Positions 8,894 through 18,630 of a DNA stretch of 64,000 nucleotides are shown here, piece after piece. A program made the translations under genes and the position numbers. The stretch's first letter is position 1. Each line of letters opens with the position of its first letter. The stretch lies in contig CALAJN010000014.1 in assembly GCA_937922675.1 (NCBI GenBank), positions 310,001 through 374,000 of the forward strand, given 5' to 3'. The stretch comes from an uncultured Granulosicoccaceae bacterium (GTDB lineage: Bacteria > Pseudomonadota > Gammaproteobacteria > Granulosicoccales > Granulosicoccaceae). The notes under the pieces were generated by a model. It was given only the letters and a program-made list of their open reading frames with translations, made no database searches and was not told where the DNA came from.

Positions 8894-10921
8894 TTATTTC
8901 ACACGCATGCCGGGTGTGGCGCCCTCATCGGGCGTCAGCACAAACAATTCCGATCCGCCGGGCCCGGCGGCTAGCACCATGCCGCTGGATACGCCAAAGC
9001 GCATCTTGCGTGGCTTCAGATTGGCGACCATGACGGTGTGCCTGCCGACCAGATCCTCGGGTGCATAGGCGGCCTTGATGCCGGCAAACACCGTGCGGGT
9101 TTCAAGACCGATATCCAAGGTCAATTCAATGAGCTTGTCAGCTCCGTCTACCGGTTTGGCCTCGATGATCCTTGCCACACGCAGGTCAACTTTCTGGAAG
9201 TCCTCAATCGTGATTTCATCGCTCAGGGCCTCCACCGCCAGGGTGTTCGCGCTTGCCAGCGCGACCGTTGGCGGTGGTGCAGCATTGCGAGTGGCTTCCA
9301 GTACCTTTTCCACTTGCACAGGATCGATACGCGTCATCATGGGTACATACCGCTCGATGGCATGATCAACCAAGGGCGTCTCCAGCTCCTTGAGTGACAG
9401 ACGTGTATTCAGGAAGGCCTCGGTCTTGGCGGCAAGCTCAGGCAGCACAGGCGCAAGATAGGTGGCAATGACGCGAAAATAATTGAGACCCACCGTGCAG
9501 ATGCCTTGCACCTCGGCTGCTCGCTCGGGGTCCTTGATCAGTACCCAGGGCTCGGCATCATTGATCCAGGTATTGGCGTGTTCTGCGAGCACCATGATCT
9601 CGCGCATGGCCTTGCCAAACTCGCGCTCCTCGTAGTAATCCATGATCATGTGGCGCGCACCCACCAGATGCTCGTAGTCAGCGCGCTGGCCTTCAGGCCA
9701 GACCGCGGCAAGGCGCCCGTCAAAGCGCTTGGTGATAAAGCCTGCACAGCGACTGGCGATGTTCACGACCTTGCCGACAAGGTCGGCGTTCACGCGTGTC
9801 ACGTAGTCATCAAGGTTGAGGTTCATGTCCACCACGGACGGGCTCAGCTTGGCGGCAAAGTAGTAACGCAGTGATTCAGCATCCAGGTGTTGCAGCCAGG
9901 TATCCACCGTGATCGAAGTGCCACGGGATTTGGACATCTTCTGCCCATCAACGGTCAGGAAGCCGTGGCAGAACACGCCATTGGGTTTGCGAAATCCTGC
10001 GCCCTCGAGCATGGCGGGCCAGAACAGACCATGAAAGTTGGCGATGTCCTTGCCAATGAAGTGATACAGCTCGACGTCCGAGCCCGGCTGCCAGGCCGCT
10101 TGCCAGTCCTCGCCGGTACGTTCTGCCAGATGCCGATGCGAGGCCATGTATCCGATGGGCGCGTCCAGCCAGACATAGAAGTACTTGCCCGGTGCATCCG
10201 GGATCTCAAACCCGAAATAAGGCGCGTTGCGCGAAATGTCCCAGTCCTGCAGGCCGGATTCCAGCCACTCGTTGAGCTTGTTGGCAATCTCGGGCTGCAA
10301 GGTGCCGCTGCGCGTCCACTCGCGCAACATCGCGGTGAAATTGCCGAGCGCAAAGAAATACTGCTCCGAGTCGCGTTTGACTGGCGCCGAGCCTGACACC
10401 TGACTGATCGGGTTGACCAGGTCGGTGGCGTCATAGGTGGCGCTGCAGTTCTCGCAATTGTCGCCGTACTGGTCTTCGGTACCACAGTTGGGACACTCGC
10501 CCTTGACGTAGCGATCGGGCAGAAACATGTCGCGCTCTTGATCGTAGAGCTGGCTGATGGTGCGAGTCACGATATGCCCGGCCGCTTTGAGCCGCTGGTA
10601 GATATCGCGCGAAATCTCGCAGTTCTCGTCCGAGTGAGTGGTGTGGAAGTTATCCGGCGAGAGCAGAAAGCCTGCGATGTCTCGCTCGTGTTCGGTCTTG
10701 ACCCGGGCAATCAGCGCCTCGGGGGTGATGCCCTCGGCCTCGGCGCGCAGCATGATCGGCGTGCCGTGGGCATCATCGGCCCACACCCACTGGCATTGAT
10801 TGCCGGCCAGGCGCTGGTAACGGACCCAGATATCGCACTGGATGTATTCGAGCAGATGCCCGATATGCAGGGGCCCATTGGCGTAGGGCAGTGCACTGGT
10901 AACGAGTAGTCGGCGACTCAT
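8894..10921 (-). CDS. metG: methionyl-tRNA synthetase
   Basis: Class I aminoacyl-tRNA synthetase that charges tRNA-Met. The start at 10921 ([16 protein letters not shown]) gives 675 aa; the open frame extends 21 codons upstream but without family similarity. The HIGH motif is in [10 protein letters not shown] and the KMSKS motif in [10 protein letters not shown]. The zinc knuckle of the connective peptide is [17 protein letters not shown], the four-cysteine form. The C-terminal ~110 residues ([13 protein letters not shown] ... [16 protein letters not shown]) form the EMAPII/Trbp111-like tRNA-binding domain found in the dimeric long form. It is divergent from mrp/apbC across an 86-bp gap. Confidence 0.97.
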   Translation of the reverse strand: MSRRLLVTSALPYANGPLHIGHLLEYIQCDIWVRYQRLAGNQCQWVWADDAHGTPIMLRAEAEGITPEALIARVKTEHERDIAGFLLSPDNFHTTHSDENCEISRDIYQRLKAAGHIVTRTISQLYDQERDMFLPDRYVKGECPNCGTEDQYGDNCENCSATYDATDLVNPISQVSGSAPVKRDSEQYFFALGNFTAMLREWTRSGTLQPEIANKLNEWLESGLQDWDISRNAPYFGFEIPDAPGKYFYVWLDAPIGYMASHRHLAERTGEDWQAAWQPGSDVELYHFIGKDIANFHGLFWPAMLEGAGFRKPNGVFCHGFLTVDGQKMSKSRGTSITVDTWLQHLDAESLRYYFAAKLSPSVVDMNLNLDDYVTRVNADLVGKVVNIASRCAGFITKRFDGRLAAVWPEGQRADYEHLVGARHMIMDYYEEREFGKAMREIMVLAEHANTWINDAEPWVLIKDPERAAEVQGICTVGLNYFRVIATYLAPVLPELAAKTEAFLNTRLSLKELETPLVDHAIERYVPMMTRIDPVQVEKVLEATRNAAPPPTVALASANTLAVEALSDEITIEDFQKVDLRVARIIEAKPVDGADKLIELTLDIGLETRTVFAGIKAAYAPEDLVGRHTVMVANLKPRKMRFGVSSGMVLAAGPGGSELFVLTPDEGATPGMRVK

Positions 10922-11007
10922 GCCGGGCGGTGTATGCTCGGGGGTTCGGTCGCGCAGTCTATCAGTCAGCCCAAGCGCGTCCACCAGCCCAGGGAGTCAA
11001 ATTTCGC

Positions 11008-12099
11008 ATGTCCGAGCTATCGCGCGACGCGATCGAGCAAGCACTCGAGCAAATCGTCGATCCCCACTTGAATCAGAGCCTTGGCAAAGCCAAGGCTGTG
11101 AAGGATCTGAGCATTGATGGCACAGTGGTCTCGCTGACGCTCGACTTGCCGTACCCCTGTGCCAAGTGGGCCGCCGAGTTCGCCGACCAGATTCGCGAGA
11201 CGATCATGGCCGGTGGTGCTGCCACCGACGTCAAGGTGACCATCGGCCACACCGTGATCGCGCATGCGGTTCAGCAGGGAGTCAAGCGGCTCGAGAACGT
11301 CAAGAACATCATCGCTGTCGCCTCAGGCAAGGGCGGCGTTGGCAAATCCACCACCTCGGTGAATCTTGCGCTGGCCCTGGCGGCCGAGGGTGCCAGTGTC
11401 GGATTGCTTGATGCGGACATCTATGGCCCCAGCCAGCCCCGCATGATGGGCCTCGCCGGGCAACCCGAGTCCACCGATGGCAAGAGCCTGGAGCCGATGG
11501 AAAACTACGGCGTGCAGACCATGTCCATCGGCTTTCTGATCGATGAGGAGACGCCCATGATCTGGCGCGGGCCCATGGTGACCCAGGCGCTGGAACAGCT
11601 GCTCAATGACACGCGCTGGCGCGATCTGGACTATCTGCTGATCGATCTGCCACCGGGCACCGGGGATACCCAGCTCACCTTGTCTCAAAAGGTTCCCTTG
11701 TCTGGCGCCATCATTGTTACCACCCCCCAGGACATCGCGCTGCTCGATGCGCGCAAAGGCCTGAAGATGTTCGAGAAAGTCGAAGTGCCGATACTCGGCA
11801 TCGTGGAAAACATGTCGACCCATGTGTGCAGCAACTGCGGATACGAGGAGCATATCTTTGGCAAGGGCGGCGGTTCACATATGGCCGATGAGGCCGGTGT
11901 GGAGCTACTCGGCGCGCTGCCGCTGGAGCTTGCCATCAGGCGTCAGGCTGACAGCGGCAGGCCGACGGTGGTGTCAGAGCCCGATGGTCACACCTCGGGC
12001 ATCTATCGCTCGATCGCCCGCAAGGCAGCGGCGCGCTTGTCCTCGCGTGCCAAGGATTACAGTGCCGCCTTCCCCAAGATCGTCATCCAGAACACCTGA
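11008..12099 (+). CDS. apbC: Mrp/ApbC iron-sulfur cluster carrier ATPase
   Basis: P-loop NTPase of the Mrp/NBP35 family that binds and transfers 4Fe-4S clusters to apoproteins. The start at 11008 ([11 protein letters not shown]) gives 363 aa. Residues about 1-85 form the MIP18/DUF59 domain; the deviant Walker [10 protein letters not shown] is at residues 107-115, and the switch region reads [10 protein letters not shown]. The CSNCG motif carries the CxxC that bridges the cluster in the dimer. Divergence from metG is a common arrangement in gammaproteobacteria. The frame is open to 10930, but those codons lack family similarity and contain no better start. Confidence 0.95.
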   Translation: MSELSRDAIEQALEQIVDPHLNQSLGKAKAVKDLSIDGTVVSLTLDLPYPCAKWAAEFADQIRETIMAGGAATDVKVTIGHTVIAHAVQQGVKRLENVKNIIAVASGKGGVGKSTTSVNLALALAAEGASVGLLDADIYGPSQPRMMGLAGQPESTDGKSLEPMENYGVQTMSIGFLIDEETPMIWRGPMVTQALEQLLNDTRWRDLDYLLIDLPPGTGDTQLTLSQKVPLSGAIIVTTPQDIALLDARKGLKMFEKVEVPILGIVENMSTHVCSNCGYEEHIFGKGGGSHMADEAGVELLGALPLELAIRRQADSGRPTVVSEPDGHTSGIYRSIARKAAARLSSRAKDYSAAFPKIVIQNT

Positions 12100-12107
12100 T
12101 AAAGACC

Positions 12108-12677
12108 ATGGCCATCAAGTCAGACCGCTGGATACGTGAAATGGCCCAGACCCGGGGCATGATCGAGCCCTTCGAGCCCGGGCAGGTGCGCGCGGATGCT
12201 GCGGGCAACAGGATCGTCTCCTTTGGCACCTCGAGCTACGGCTACGACGTGCGCTGTGCGCCGGAGTTCAAGATCTTCACCAACATCAACAGCTCGGTTG
12301 TAGACCCCAAGGCCTTCGACGATGCAAGCTTTGTGGATGTGGAGGGCGAGACCTGCATCATTCCGCCCAATTCCTTTGCGCTGGCGCGCACGGTGGAGTA
12401 CTTCCGTATCCCGCGCAGCGTGTTGACCGTGTGCCTTGGCAAATCCACCTATGCGCGCTGCGGTCTGATCGTGAACGTGACGCCCCTGGAGCCCGAATGG
12501 GAGGGCCATGTCACCCTCGAGTTCAGCAACACCACACCGCTACCGGCGAGGATCTACGCCAATGAGGGGGTGGCTCAGATGTTGTTCTTCGAGTCTGACG
12601 AGATCTGTGAGACCTCGTACGCAGATCGAGGCGGCAAGTATCAGGGGCAGCGCGGTGTAACCTTGCCGCGCACGTGA
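12108..12677 (+). CDS. dcd: dCTP deaminase
   Basis: Converts dCTP to dUTP, the main source of dUMP for thymidylate synthesis in many proteobacteria. The 189-aa protein has the family's [12 protein letters not shown] near the N terminus, [19 protein letters not shown] in the middle, and [14 protein letters not shown], which includes the catalytic glutamate. It begins 8 bp after apbC and is probably cotranscribed. The gene order apbC-dcd is common in gammaproteobacteria. Confidence 0.96.
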   Translation: MAIKSDRWIREMAQTRGMIEPFEPGQVRADAAGNRIVSFGTSSYGYDVRCAPEFKIFTNINSSVVDPKAFDDASFVDVEGETCIIPPNSFALARTVEYFRIPRSVLTVCLGKSTYARCGLIVNVTPLEPEWEGHVTLEFSNTTPLPARIYANEGVAQMLFFESDEICETSYADRGGKYQGQRGVTLPRT

Positions 12678-12793
12678 AGTCGTCTCTGGCCCTCGATGTG
12701 CTCCCGGGTAACCCCCAGGGTTCAGAAATGGCAATTGTCAGTCGTTAGAAATTTTGGAAGAATCAGTAGCGGTGTGAGGACGGAGAACACGAG

Positions 12794-13273
12794 ATGATCG
12801 ACAGTGACGGATACCGTGCAAACGTCGGCATCATTCTCTGCAATGAGCAGCACAAGCTGTTCTGGGCGCGCCGGGTAGGGCAGGAAGCCTGGCAATTTCC
12901 GCAGGGCGGCATTGATTCCAGTGAGTCGCCCGAGCAGGCGATGTATCGAGAACTGCGAGAGGAAACCGGCCTCTTGCCGGATCACGTCGATGTGCTGGGA
13001 TGTACCGATGACTGGCTGAAGTACGATCTGCCGAGACGCTTTGTGCGTCGCCACCAGTCCCCGCTCTGCATTGGTCAGAAGCAGATCTGGTTCTTGCTGC
13101 GCATGTGCGGCGCAGAATCCGCTGTGGATCTGTCCGCCGGCGACAAACCGGAGTTCGATCGCTGGCGCTGGATCGAATACTGGGCACCGCCCGGCGAGGT
13201 CATCTTCTTCAAGCGCGGCGTCTACAAGCGCGCGCTGAAGGAGCTCGAGCCGCTTCTCGCCCAGGAGGCGTGA
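12794..13273 (+). CDS. rppH: RNA 5'-pyrophosphohydrolase (Nudix)
   Basis: Removes pyrophosphate from 5' ends of mRNA and so triggers RNase E-dependent decay. The 159-aa protein starts [14 protein letters not shown] as RppH does, and has a complete Nudix box at residues 38-60 ending in RELREETGL. The [11 protein letters not shown] and [13 protein letters not shown] segments are typical of RppH rather than other Nudix enzymes. The 116-bp gap from dcd probably carries its own promoter. Confidence 0.95.
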   Translation: MIDSDGYRANVGIILCNEQHKLFWARRVGQEAWQFPQGGIDSSESPEQAMYRELREETGLLPDHVDVLGCTDDWLKYDLPRRFVRRHQSPLCIGQKQIWFLLRMCGAESAVDLSAGDKPEFDRWRWIEYWAPPGEVIFFKRGVYKRALKELEPLLAQEA

Positions 13274-13300
13274 ATGCCTGGGGCGGGACCCTGGTGAGCG

Positions 13301-13726
13301 CTAGAACGGCCGCACGATCACCAGAATCACGATGCCAACCAGAAAGATCACCGGCACCTCGTTAAACCAGCGGTACCAGACGTGGCTGCGGGTGTTTGCG
13401 CCCGCGCGAAAGGTCTTGACAATACGCGCGCACCACATGTGATAGCCGAAGAGTCCGAACACCAACAGCAGCTTCCACTGCATCCATGACAGCGTCATCA
13501 GGCCGGGCATCCACACCAGCAGCAAGAGCAAGCCGAACACCAGGGTCAGCAGCGCGCCGAGGCTCATGATGGCCAGCAGCTTGCGCTCCATCGTCACCAG
13601 GGTCTCGTGCAGGACGGTGTTATCGGTAGCCGCCTGGGCGTGATAGACGAACAAACGCGGCAGGTAGAACAGTCCGGCAAACCAGGTGACCATGAAGATC
13701 ACGTGCAGGGCCTTGATCCAGAGCAT
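13301..13726 (-). CDS. hemJ: protoporphyrinogen IX oxidase HemJ
   Basis: Membrane protein of 141 aa, with four hydrophobic segments and the HemJ (UPF0093) N terminus WIKALHVIFMVTWFAGLFYL, which includes the conserved histidine. HemJ performs the oxidation of protoporphyrinogen IX in organisms without HemG or HemY, which suggests that is the route here. It converges on rppH (27-bp gap). The TlpA-like gene lies just upstream on the same strand. Confidence 0.92.
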   Translation of the reverse strand: MLWIKALHVIFMVTWFAGLFYLPRLFVYHAQAATDNTVLHETLVTMERKLLAIMSLGALLTLVFGLLLLLVWMPGLMTLSWMQWKLLLVFGLFGYHMWCARIVKTFRAGANTRSHVWYRWFNEVPVIFLVGIVILVIVRPF

Positions 13727-13744
13727 CTCTTGCGTCCTTGGTGT

Positions 13745-14329
13745 CTACAGTAGTGCGCGCACGCGCGCCTCGAGTTCAGCGCCGTCAACCGGCCCGACAA
13801 GTCGCGTATCCAGCGTGCCGTCGCGGGCGATAAGAAAGCTCGTCGGGGTGCCAGGCACGTTCTCGAAAGCTGCCAGGACATCGCCGGATACATCGATCGC
13901 TACCGGATGCTTCCAGCCGGTACGCTCAATCAGCTGGACCACAGCGTCTGGCCGGTCGTGCGGCATGGCAACCGCCACAAAGGAATAACCCTCGCCGCGC
14001 AGCTGTTCCCACAGGGCTGTGAGCATCGGCGTCTCCTCGATACAGATAGAGCAGTCGGTGGCCCAGAAATTGACCAGCACGGGCCCATCGAACTCGCGCA
14101 GCCGCAAACGCTCACCGGTCAGGGTGCGCAGCTCCACATCTGGTACCGGGTCGCCTGGCTGCAAGCCCGCCTTGCCAGTGCTGCTCTGCCCGCCACAGGC
14201 CGATAGCGCCGCCACGGTGAGCAGACACAGGGCGCGCACATACAGGGCAAATCGCGTTGCGCACGCGCGTGAACAAGCGTCGATGCGCGCTTGTCTTGAC
14301 GGGCTTGGTGGCATCCGCAAGGTGGGCAT
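13745..14329 (-). CDS. TlpA/ResA-like membrane-anchored thioredoxin
   Basis: Envelope thioredoxin-fold protein, 194 aa. The segment LCLLTVAALSACGG looks like a lipoprotein signal with lipobox Cys, preceded by a long basic N terminus, so the true start may be internal. The redox motif is CSIC inside NFWATDCSICIEETP, and the cis-proline region is GTPTSFLIARDGTL. It is likely a disulfide reductase or oxidase in the periplasm, in the manner of cytochrome c maturation or cofactor-enzyme maturation proteins. It is 18 bp upstream of hemJ on the same strand, so a role in heme-protein assembly is possible, but that is inference. Confidence 0.82.
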   Translation of the reverse strand: MPTLRMPPSPSRQARIDACSRACATRFALYVRALCLLTVAALSACGGQSSTGKAGLQPGDPVPDVELRTLTGERLRLREFDGPVLVNFWATDCSICIEETPMLTALWEQLRGEGYSFVAVAMPHDRPDAVVQLIERTGWKHPVAIDVSGDVLAAFENVPGTPTSFLIARDGTLDTRLVGPVDGAELEARVRALL

Positions 14330-14567
14330 GTCCTGAGTCTGACGGGGTCCGGGGCCGAATCATACCTGCGCTTGTATCCAGGCGGGTGAGGTAGCCGCAA
14401 TGAGGCGCGGTCAACAAAACACTCAAGAGCGATGTGAATCGGCCGACATTTCGAGAGCTGGGGTGTCTGAACGGCATTTCGGAAAAATGTGGATGGTGGA
14501 CCGCCAGAACGGCCGTTGTGGCACGCGTGATGCGAGTCACACCCAAAGATACAGATGGAGACAGTCA

Positions 14568-15095
14568 ATGAAAAAGCTTCTCGGCGCGGCGGTGTTGGGC
14601 CTCGGGCTCGCATCGGGTACAGCGCAAGCTGATGCTTTGAAGATGTACGCAGGACTTGGGGTTGCTGACAGCACGCTCGAGCGCTCGGGTGGCTCTGATC
14701 TGAGTCTTGGCACCCTGAGCGCCAAGTTGGGTTTCAGCATCGGCGGTATTCTGTCGATCGAAGCCGATGTTGGTGTCATGTCGGATGACTCATCGAGCAT
14801 CGCGAGCGAGTCAGTCATCAATTATCAGGCGATTCTGGGTCGACTGGGATGGACCTTTGACCGCACCCACGTGTACGGCCTCGCCGGGCAAGCGCGTGTC
14901 GAGACCGATCTGGATCTTGCCTTCGGCGGTGAAGGTCTGGGAAGCCGCTCGGAGACGGTCAACGTGTTTGGCGCCGGTGTCAGCCTTTTCGGTAACGAGA
15001 CGACTGCGGTCAACGTTGAGCTGCGCTACTTCGACGAGGGCGATCTGACCTCGGCACATATCGGTGTGCGTCACTTCTTCGGCGGGTTCCGATAG
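14568..15095 (+). CDS. small outer-membrane beta-barrel protein
   Basis: Protein of 175 aa with a clear Sec signal (MKKLLGAAVLGLGLASGTAQA) and a mature part of alternating polar and hydrophobic stretches (KLGFSIGGILSIEADVGVM, AVNVELRYFDEGDLTSAHIGVRHFFGGFR), ending in Phe-Arg after an aromatic strand, as in OmpA/OmpW-type barrels. I chose the ATG at 14568 because the signal starts there and a GGAGA Shine-Dalgarno sits just upstream. It is likely an eight-stranded outer-membrane barrel. It precedes the Ig-repeat lipoprotein by 91 bp. Confidence 0.75.
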   Translation: MKKLLGAAVLGLGLASGTAQADALKMYAGLGVADSTLERSGGSDLSLGTLSAKLGFSIGGILSIEADVGVMSDDSSSIASESVINYQAILGRLGWTFDRTHVYGLAGQARVETDLDLAFGGEGLGSRSETVNVFGAGVSLFGNETTAVNVELRYFDEGDLTSAHIGVRHFFGGFR

Positions 15096-15186
15096 ACCGC
15101 GCAAGATTGCTCGAACTCGCTCAGAGGGCGTCGGCTGACGACGTGACAGTCCAGCGAGCCGCACAGCAGACCAGAACAGGAATCAC

Positions 15187-17175
15187 ATGAAAGCTTCACT
15201 CAAGACCCTCGCCGTGTTGGCAGCTGTCGGCACTCTGACACTCGCCGGATGCGGTTCGCGTACCGATGGCGATGCCGACTCTTCGGTGGATGGGTCCGGC
15301 GTTGATGGCGGCGTGACCTTCAATCCGGATGGAAGTGTTGCAACCGGTAATCCGGAGCTGGGGGCTGCAACTGCCGCCGCGCCGATTACCTTCGAGATGT
15401 TCAGTGACGCCACTGATATTCGGACTGGTGGTTCGGAGACTGTCAGCATCACAGCGACCTTGCTTGACGATTCACGTAATCCGATGGCTGAACAAGAGGT
15501 GAGATGGTCTGCAACGGGTGGTGCGCTGCAAGACGTGATCAATGTAACTGACGATAATGGTGTAGCCAGTGCTGCCTTGCGTGTACCGCAGGATTTCAAC
15601 AACCGCGACATCATCGTAACTGTCAGCTCTGATGGGTCTGACTCGGCTCTCAGTATTACAACGTATGGCACCACGCTTGATGTGCAGGGCACGGGCAAGT
15701 CGGTTGTTGTCGGTGGCACCCTGGATGTGGACTTCACTTTGACAGCAGGTGATGGTGAGGCCATCCCCAATCGACCAATCATACTGACCTCGCAGATGGG
15801 TAATACCATCACACCCAGAGAGCCTGTCACCAACCAGAATGGCAAGGCATCGGTCAGCATTGGTACCGAATTTGGGTCCGATATCATTTCCTACGCAACC
15901 CTTGATGACGCAAGCTTGAGTGGATCATTCACGCTCGACGTCTCTACCGACGAGCTTGAGGTGATCTCAAGCGACACCGAGATAGAGGTAGATACTGCTG
16001 CTGCGATCACTGTTGAATGGCTGTCCGGTGGTAATCCGGTATTCAATGGCCCTCTCAGGGTTACAACGACTGCCGGTGATATCGCGGGCGACAGCATCCT
16101 GCTCACTGACGGCGCAGGTCGTATCAGCATTCCCATTTCATCGCCCAGTGCAGGACCTGCAACGATCACTGTTCAGGATGCCACTGATGGCGCGCCGTTC
16201 ACCACCTTTGATCTGCTGTTTGTTGCCACCGAGCCAGCCAGCCTTGATCTTGCGTCAACCTCGACGCGCGTCTTCGTCAATGCGGACAGCGCCGAGATAA
16301 CGGCTTTGGTACGCGACGCCAACGGAAACCCTGTCAAGGGTCAGGAAGTCACCTTCAGCGCAGCGGACCTGCGTGGTGGACAGCTGAGCCCTTCAACCGG
16401 TGTCACCAATGACGCAGGTGAAGCCACCACATCCTTCATTGCCGGCAGCAATGCAACCGAGGTCGATGCCATCGAGATTATGGGTTCCGTCGAGGGCACA
16501 ACGATAGTGGGTACGGTCAATCTCAGTGTTGTCGAGAGACGCTTGAACGTAACCATCGGTGCGGGCAGCGGGCTCAGTCAGGATGGACTGCAAACACAGA
16601 ACATCAAGAACATGGTCGTTCAGGTCGCTGATGGTTCAGGCGCACCGATTCCGGATGCCTCGGTCAGTCTGTCGATTACACCGATCACGTATGCCAAGGG
16701 ATGGATGCAGCTGGTAGACAGCTCGGGCATGCCACAGCCTGAAATACAGGATGACTCCTGGACCGCAGACCGGTGGGCTCGCAGGGTCGCTGTCACCTGC
16801 GTCGCTGAAGACGGTAACCTCAACCGAACACTCGATGCGGGCGAGGACATCAACAGCAATGGCAGACTGGACCCGCAGGATCCTGCACTACTGGCTGCGG
16901 TCGAAGAGGCTGATCTTGCAACCCTGAGCGGTAACGGTACGTTGCTTACTGATGCCAACGGTACCGGGTACTTTCGCATGATCTACCCCAAGGGCAATTC
17001 AAACTGGGCGTTTTTGCGGGTCTCGGCGCGCGCTACTGCGCTGGGTACAGAGGCGCAGGATGACCTGCATATCAGCCTGGATTCTCTGGTTGATGACATC
17101 AATGATCCTGAGTTCAGCCCGCCCAATAGCTTGAGCCCCTACGGCGTCAGTGATCAATGCACGTCACCAGACTAG
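15187..17175 (+). CDS. large lipoprotein with bacterial Ig-like (Big-1/invasin-type) repeats
   Basis: Protein of 662 aa beginning with a lipoprotein signal (lipobox LAGC, acylated Cys22) and an Asp/Ser/Gly-rich linker. Several Big-1-like modules of roughly 90-100 residues follow, recognisable from repeats such as VRWSATGGALQDV..TDDNGVASAAL, RPIILTSQMGNTI..TNQNGKASVSI and GQEVTFSAADLRG..TNDAGEATTSF. The C-terminal ~180 residues differ and include DSNGRLDPQDPALL-like dockerin/calcium-type acidic text (NRTLDAGEDINSNGRLDPQD). Such proteins act as surface or periplasmic adhesion or stalk proteins; the ligand is unknown. Base usage is unremarkable. Confidence 0.8.
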   Translation: MKASLKTLAVLAAVGTLTLAGCGSRTDGDADSSVDGSGVDGGVTFNPDGSVATGNPELGAATAAAPITFEMFSDATDIRTGGSETVSITATLLDDSRNPMAEQEVRWSATGGALQDVINVTDDNGVASAALRVPQDFNNRDIIVTVSSDGSDSALSITTYGTTLDVQGTGKSVVVGGTLDVDFTLTAGDGEAIPNRPIILTSQMGNTITPREPVTNQNGKASVSIGTEFGSDIISYATLDDASLSGSFTLDVSTDELEVISSDTEIEVDTAAAITVEWLSGGNPVFNGPLRVTTTAGDIAGDSILLTDGAGRISIPISSPSAGPATITVQDATDGAPFTTFDLLFVATEPASLDLASTSTRVFVNADSAEITALVRDANGNPVKGQEVTFSAADLRGGQLSPSTGVTNDAGEATTSFIAGSNATEVDAIEIMGSVEGTTIVGTVNLSVVERRLNVTIGAGSGLSQDGLQTQNIKNMVVQVADGSGAPIPDASVSLSITPITYAKGWMQLVDSSGMPQPEIQDDSWTADRWARRVAVTCVAEDGNLNRTLDAGEDINSNGRLDPQDPALLAAVEEADLATLSGNGTLLTDANGTGYFRMIYPKGNSNWAFLRVSARATALGTEAQDDLHISLDSLVDDINDPEFSPPNSLSPYGVSDQCTSPD

Positions 17176-17204
17176 CCGCGGCTTGGCGTAGCTGTTAAAT
17201 CCGA

Positions 17205-17228
17205 AACATTCATAGCGGCCTGAATGTT
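17205..17228. repeat. inverted repeat downstream of the Ig-like lipoprotein gene
   Basis: AACATTCA and TGAATGTT form a perfect 8-bp inverted repeat separated by 8 bp. It sits between the lipoprotein and HDOD genes. No T-run follows, so it may be an operator for the HDOD gene or a weak RNA hairpin. Confidence 0.35.
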
Positions 17229-17308
17229 GCGTAAGTAACCTCGAGGCATCGCTTGTTAACCCTGCAGTCGCGCTACCTTCGTCTGTACCAATAGGAAGAC
17301 AATACACA

Positions 17309-18589
17309 ATGGCATTCATGAGCGACAAGAAACCGAAGGTGTCCAACGCTGACGAGAATGAAGCACTGCTGCTGGCTGCAGCCAGTGCTGTATCTCCAGT
17401 GAACGAACTCAACGCCATCAATCGGGCTGCCCTGTGTCGTACTGCAACTGTAGTACACGTTCAGCGAAATGATGTCGTCAAGCCTGAGGGTGCTCATCGC
17501 TGGCTGATGTACCTGGTTGAAGGTACATTGGCGCTGCACAGTGGCAAGGACGAAGTCGGTAGCCTTGCCGCGCGCAGCAATGATGCACTGACACCTTTGT
17601 TTCAAGACAAGGGTGCTTACCAGAGCGCGCGTACAAATACGGTTGCCAAGATCGTGAAATTTGGTCGTGAGCAGTTGGATATTCTTCTACGTGAACAACA
17701 AAAGAATGCCATCCATGTCGTCGATGTTGAAGTTGGCGAACTTGAAAATCGCGTCTTTGATGACATCGTTGCTGATATGGCTGCCAACAAGATTCGTCTT
17801 GGTAGCTCCGAGGAGGCAGCGAGTCGTATTCTTGCGGTGATCCCGACCGTTGCCACCATCCCGGAACTCGCTGAAGTCATTCAGTCCGATGCAGGTCTTG
17901 CTACCTACGTGGTACGAGCAGCCAACAAGGTTGACACCGGAAGCAATGATCCAACGACCAGTATTCGCGGCGCGATCTCTCGATTGGGCGTGGAGGCTAC
18001 CCGCCGCTGTATTGAAGAGACGCTGATGGCTAACACACTGGTCCCTGCCAATGAGGTGCTCGAGAAGCGACTGAAGCGCTTTGCGCAACGCTCGACGCTC
18101 AGCTCGGCACTCGCCCAGGTGCTGACCAAGGACGTCCCGCACTGCAAGTCTGAAGTAGCAGGTCTTGTTGCACTGGTTGCAGACGTTGGCGAGCTGATGG
18201 TACTGACTTATGCCAACAATCACGCCGAGCATTTTGAAAGCGAAGCGGACCTTGCCACCGTCGTCGAGAAGCTACGCACGGTATTGGGTAGCTGGCTGAC
18301 AGCTGCCTGGGATTTCTCGCCACACTTCGTTTCTGCCAGCAGCTGTTCAAGAGACTGGTATCGCAGCCACTCTGGCGAGATCACCTATGCCGATCTGGTG
18401 ACAGGTGCGCTCTTGATAATCCAGTCCGAGATTCCGGACACGGTAGACAGCTCAATACCCAGCGCAGACAACCTGCTGTTGGCCCGGCGTCTACAGCAAG
18501 CCGGCATTGATCTGACCTCACCAGGTGATATCGTCAAGGCAGCGTCTTCGCATATTGTGTCGGTTCAGTCCTTGCTCAAAGCAGGCTGA
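17309..18589 (+). CDS. cNMP-binding-like plus HDOD domain signalling protein
   Basis: Protein of 426 aa. Residues about 30-130 resemble a cyclic-nucleotide-binding/CRP sensor fold (NRAALCRTATVVHVQRNDVV..LVEGTLALHSG), followed from about residue 165 by an HDOD domain (LAEVIQSDAGLATYVVRAAN, RGAISRLGVEATRRCIEETLMA, VAGLVALVADVGELMV). HDOD proteins are HD-superfamily relatives that usually lack nuclease or phosphodiesterase activity and act as scaffolds in signalling. No DNA-binding domain is present. The start at 17309 follows AGGAAG. The role is unknown. Confidence 0.8.
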   Translation: MAFMSDKKPKVSNADENEALLLAAASAVSPVNELNAINRAALCRTATVVHVQRNDVVKPEGAHRWLMYLVEGTLALHSGKDEVGSLAARSNDALTPLFQDKGAYQSARTNTVAKIVKFGREQLDILLREQQKNAIHVVDVEVGELENRVFDDIVADMAANKIRLGSSEEAASRILAVIPTVATIPELAEVIQSDAGLATYVVRAANKVDTGSNDPTTSIRGAISRLGVEATRRCIEETLMANTLVPANEVLEKRLKRFAQRSTLSSALAQVLTKDVPHCKSEVAGLVALVADVGELMVLTYANNHAEHFESEADLATVVEKLRTVLGSWLTAAWDFSPHFVSASSCSRDWYRSHSGEITYADLVTGALLIIQSEIPDTVDSSIPSADNLLLARRLQQAGIDLTSPGDIVKAASSHIVSVQSLLKAG

Positions 18590-18630
18590 TCAGGGCGCAA
18601 GCCCCGAGCACTACAAAAGGCTCAGGCGAC

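Noticed and set aside
10922-11007. Extension of metG or apbC into the divergent gap
   Set aside because: Both frames stay open there, but the family N termini start at 10921 and 11008, and the gap must hold both promoters.
15183-15887. A 234-aa minus-strand open frame opposite the Ig-repeat lipoprotein
   Set aside because: It is low-complexity Ser/Val/Pro text mirrored from the Thr/Asp-rich repeats of the real gene and has no family features.
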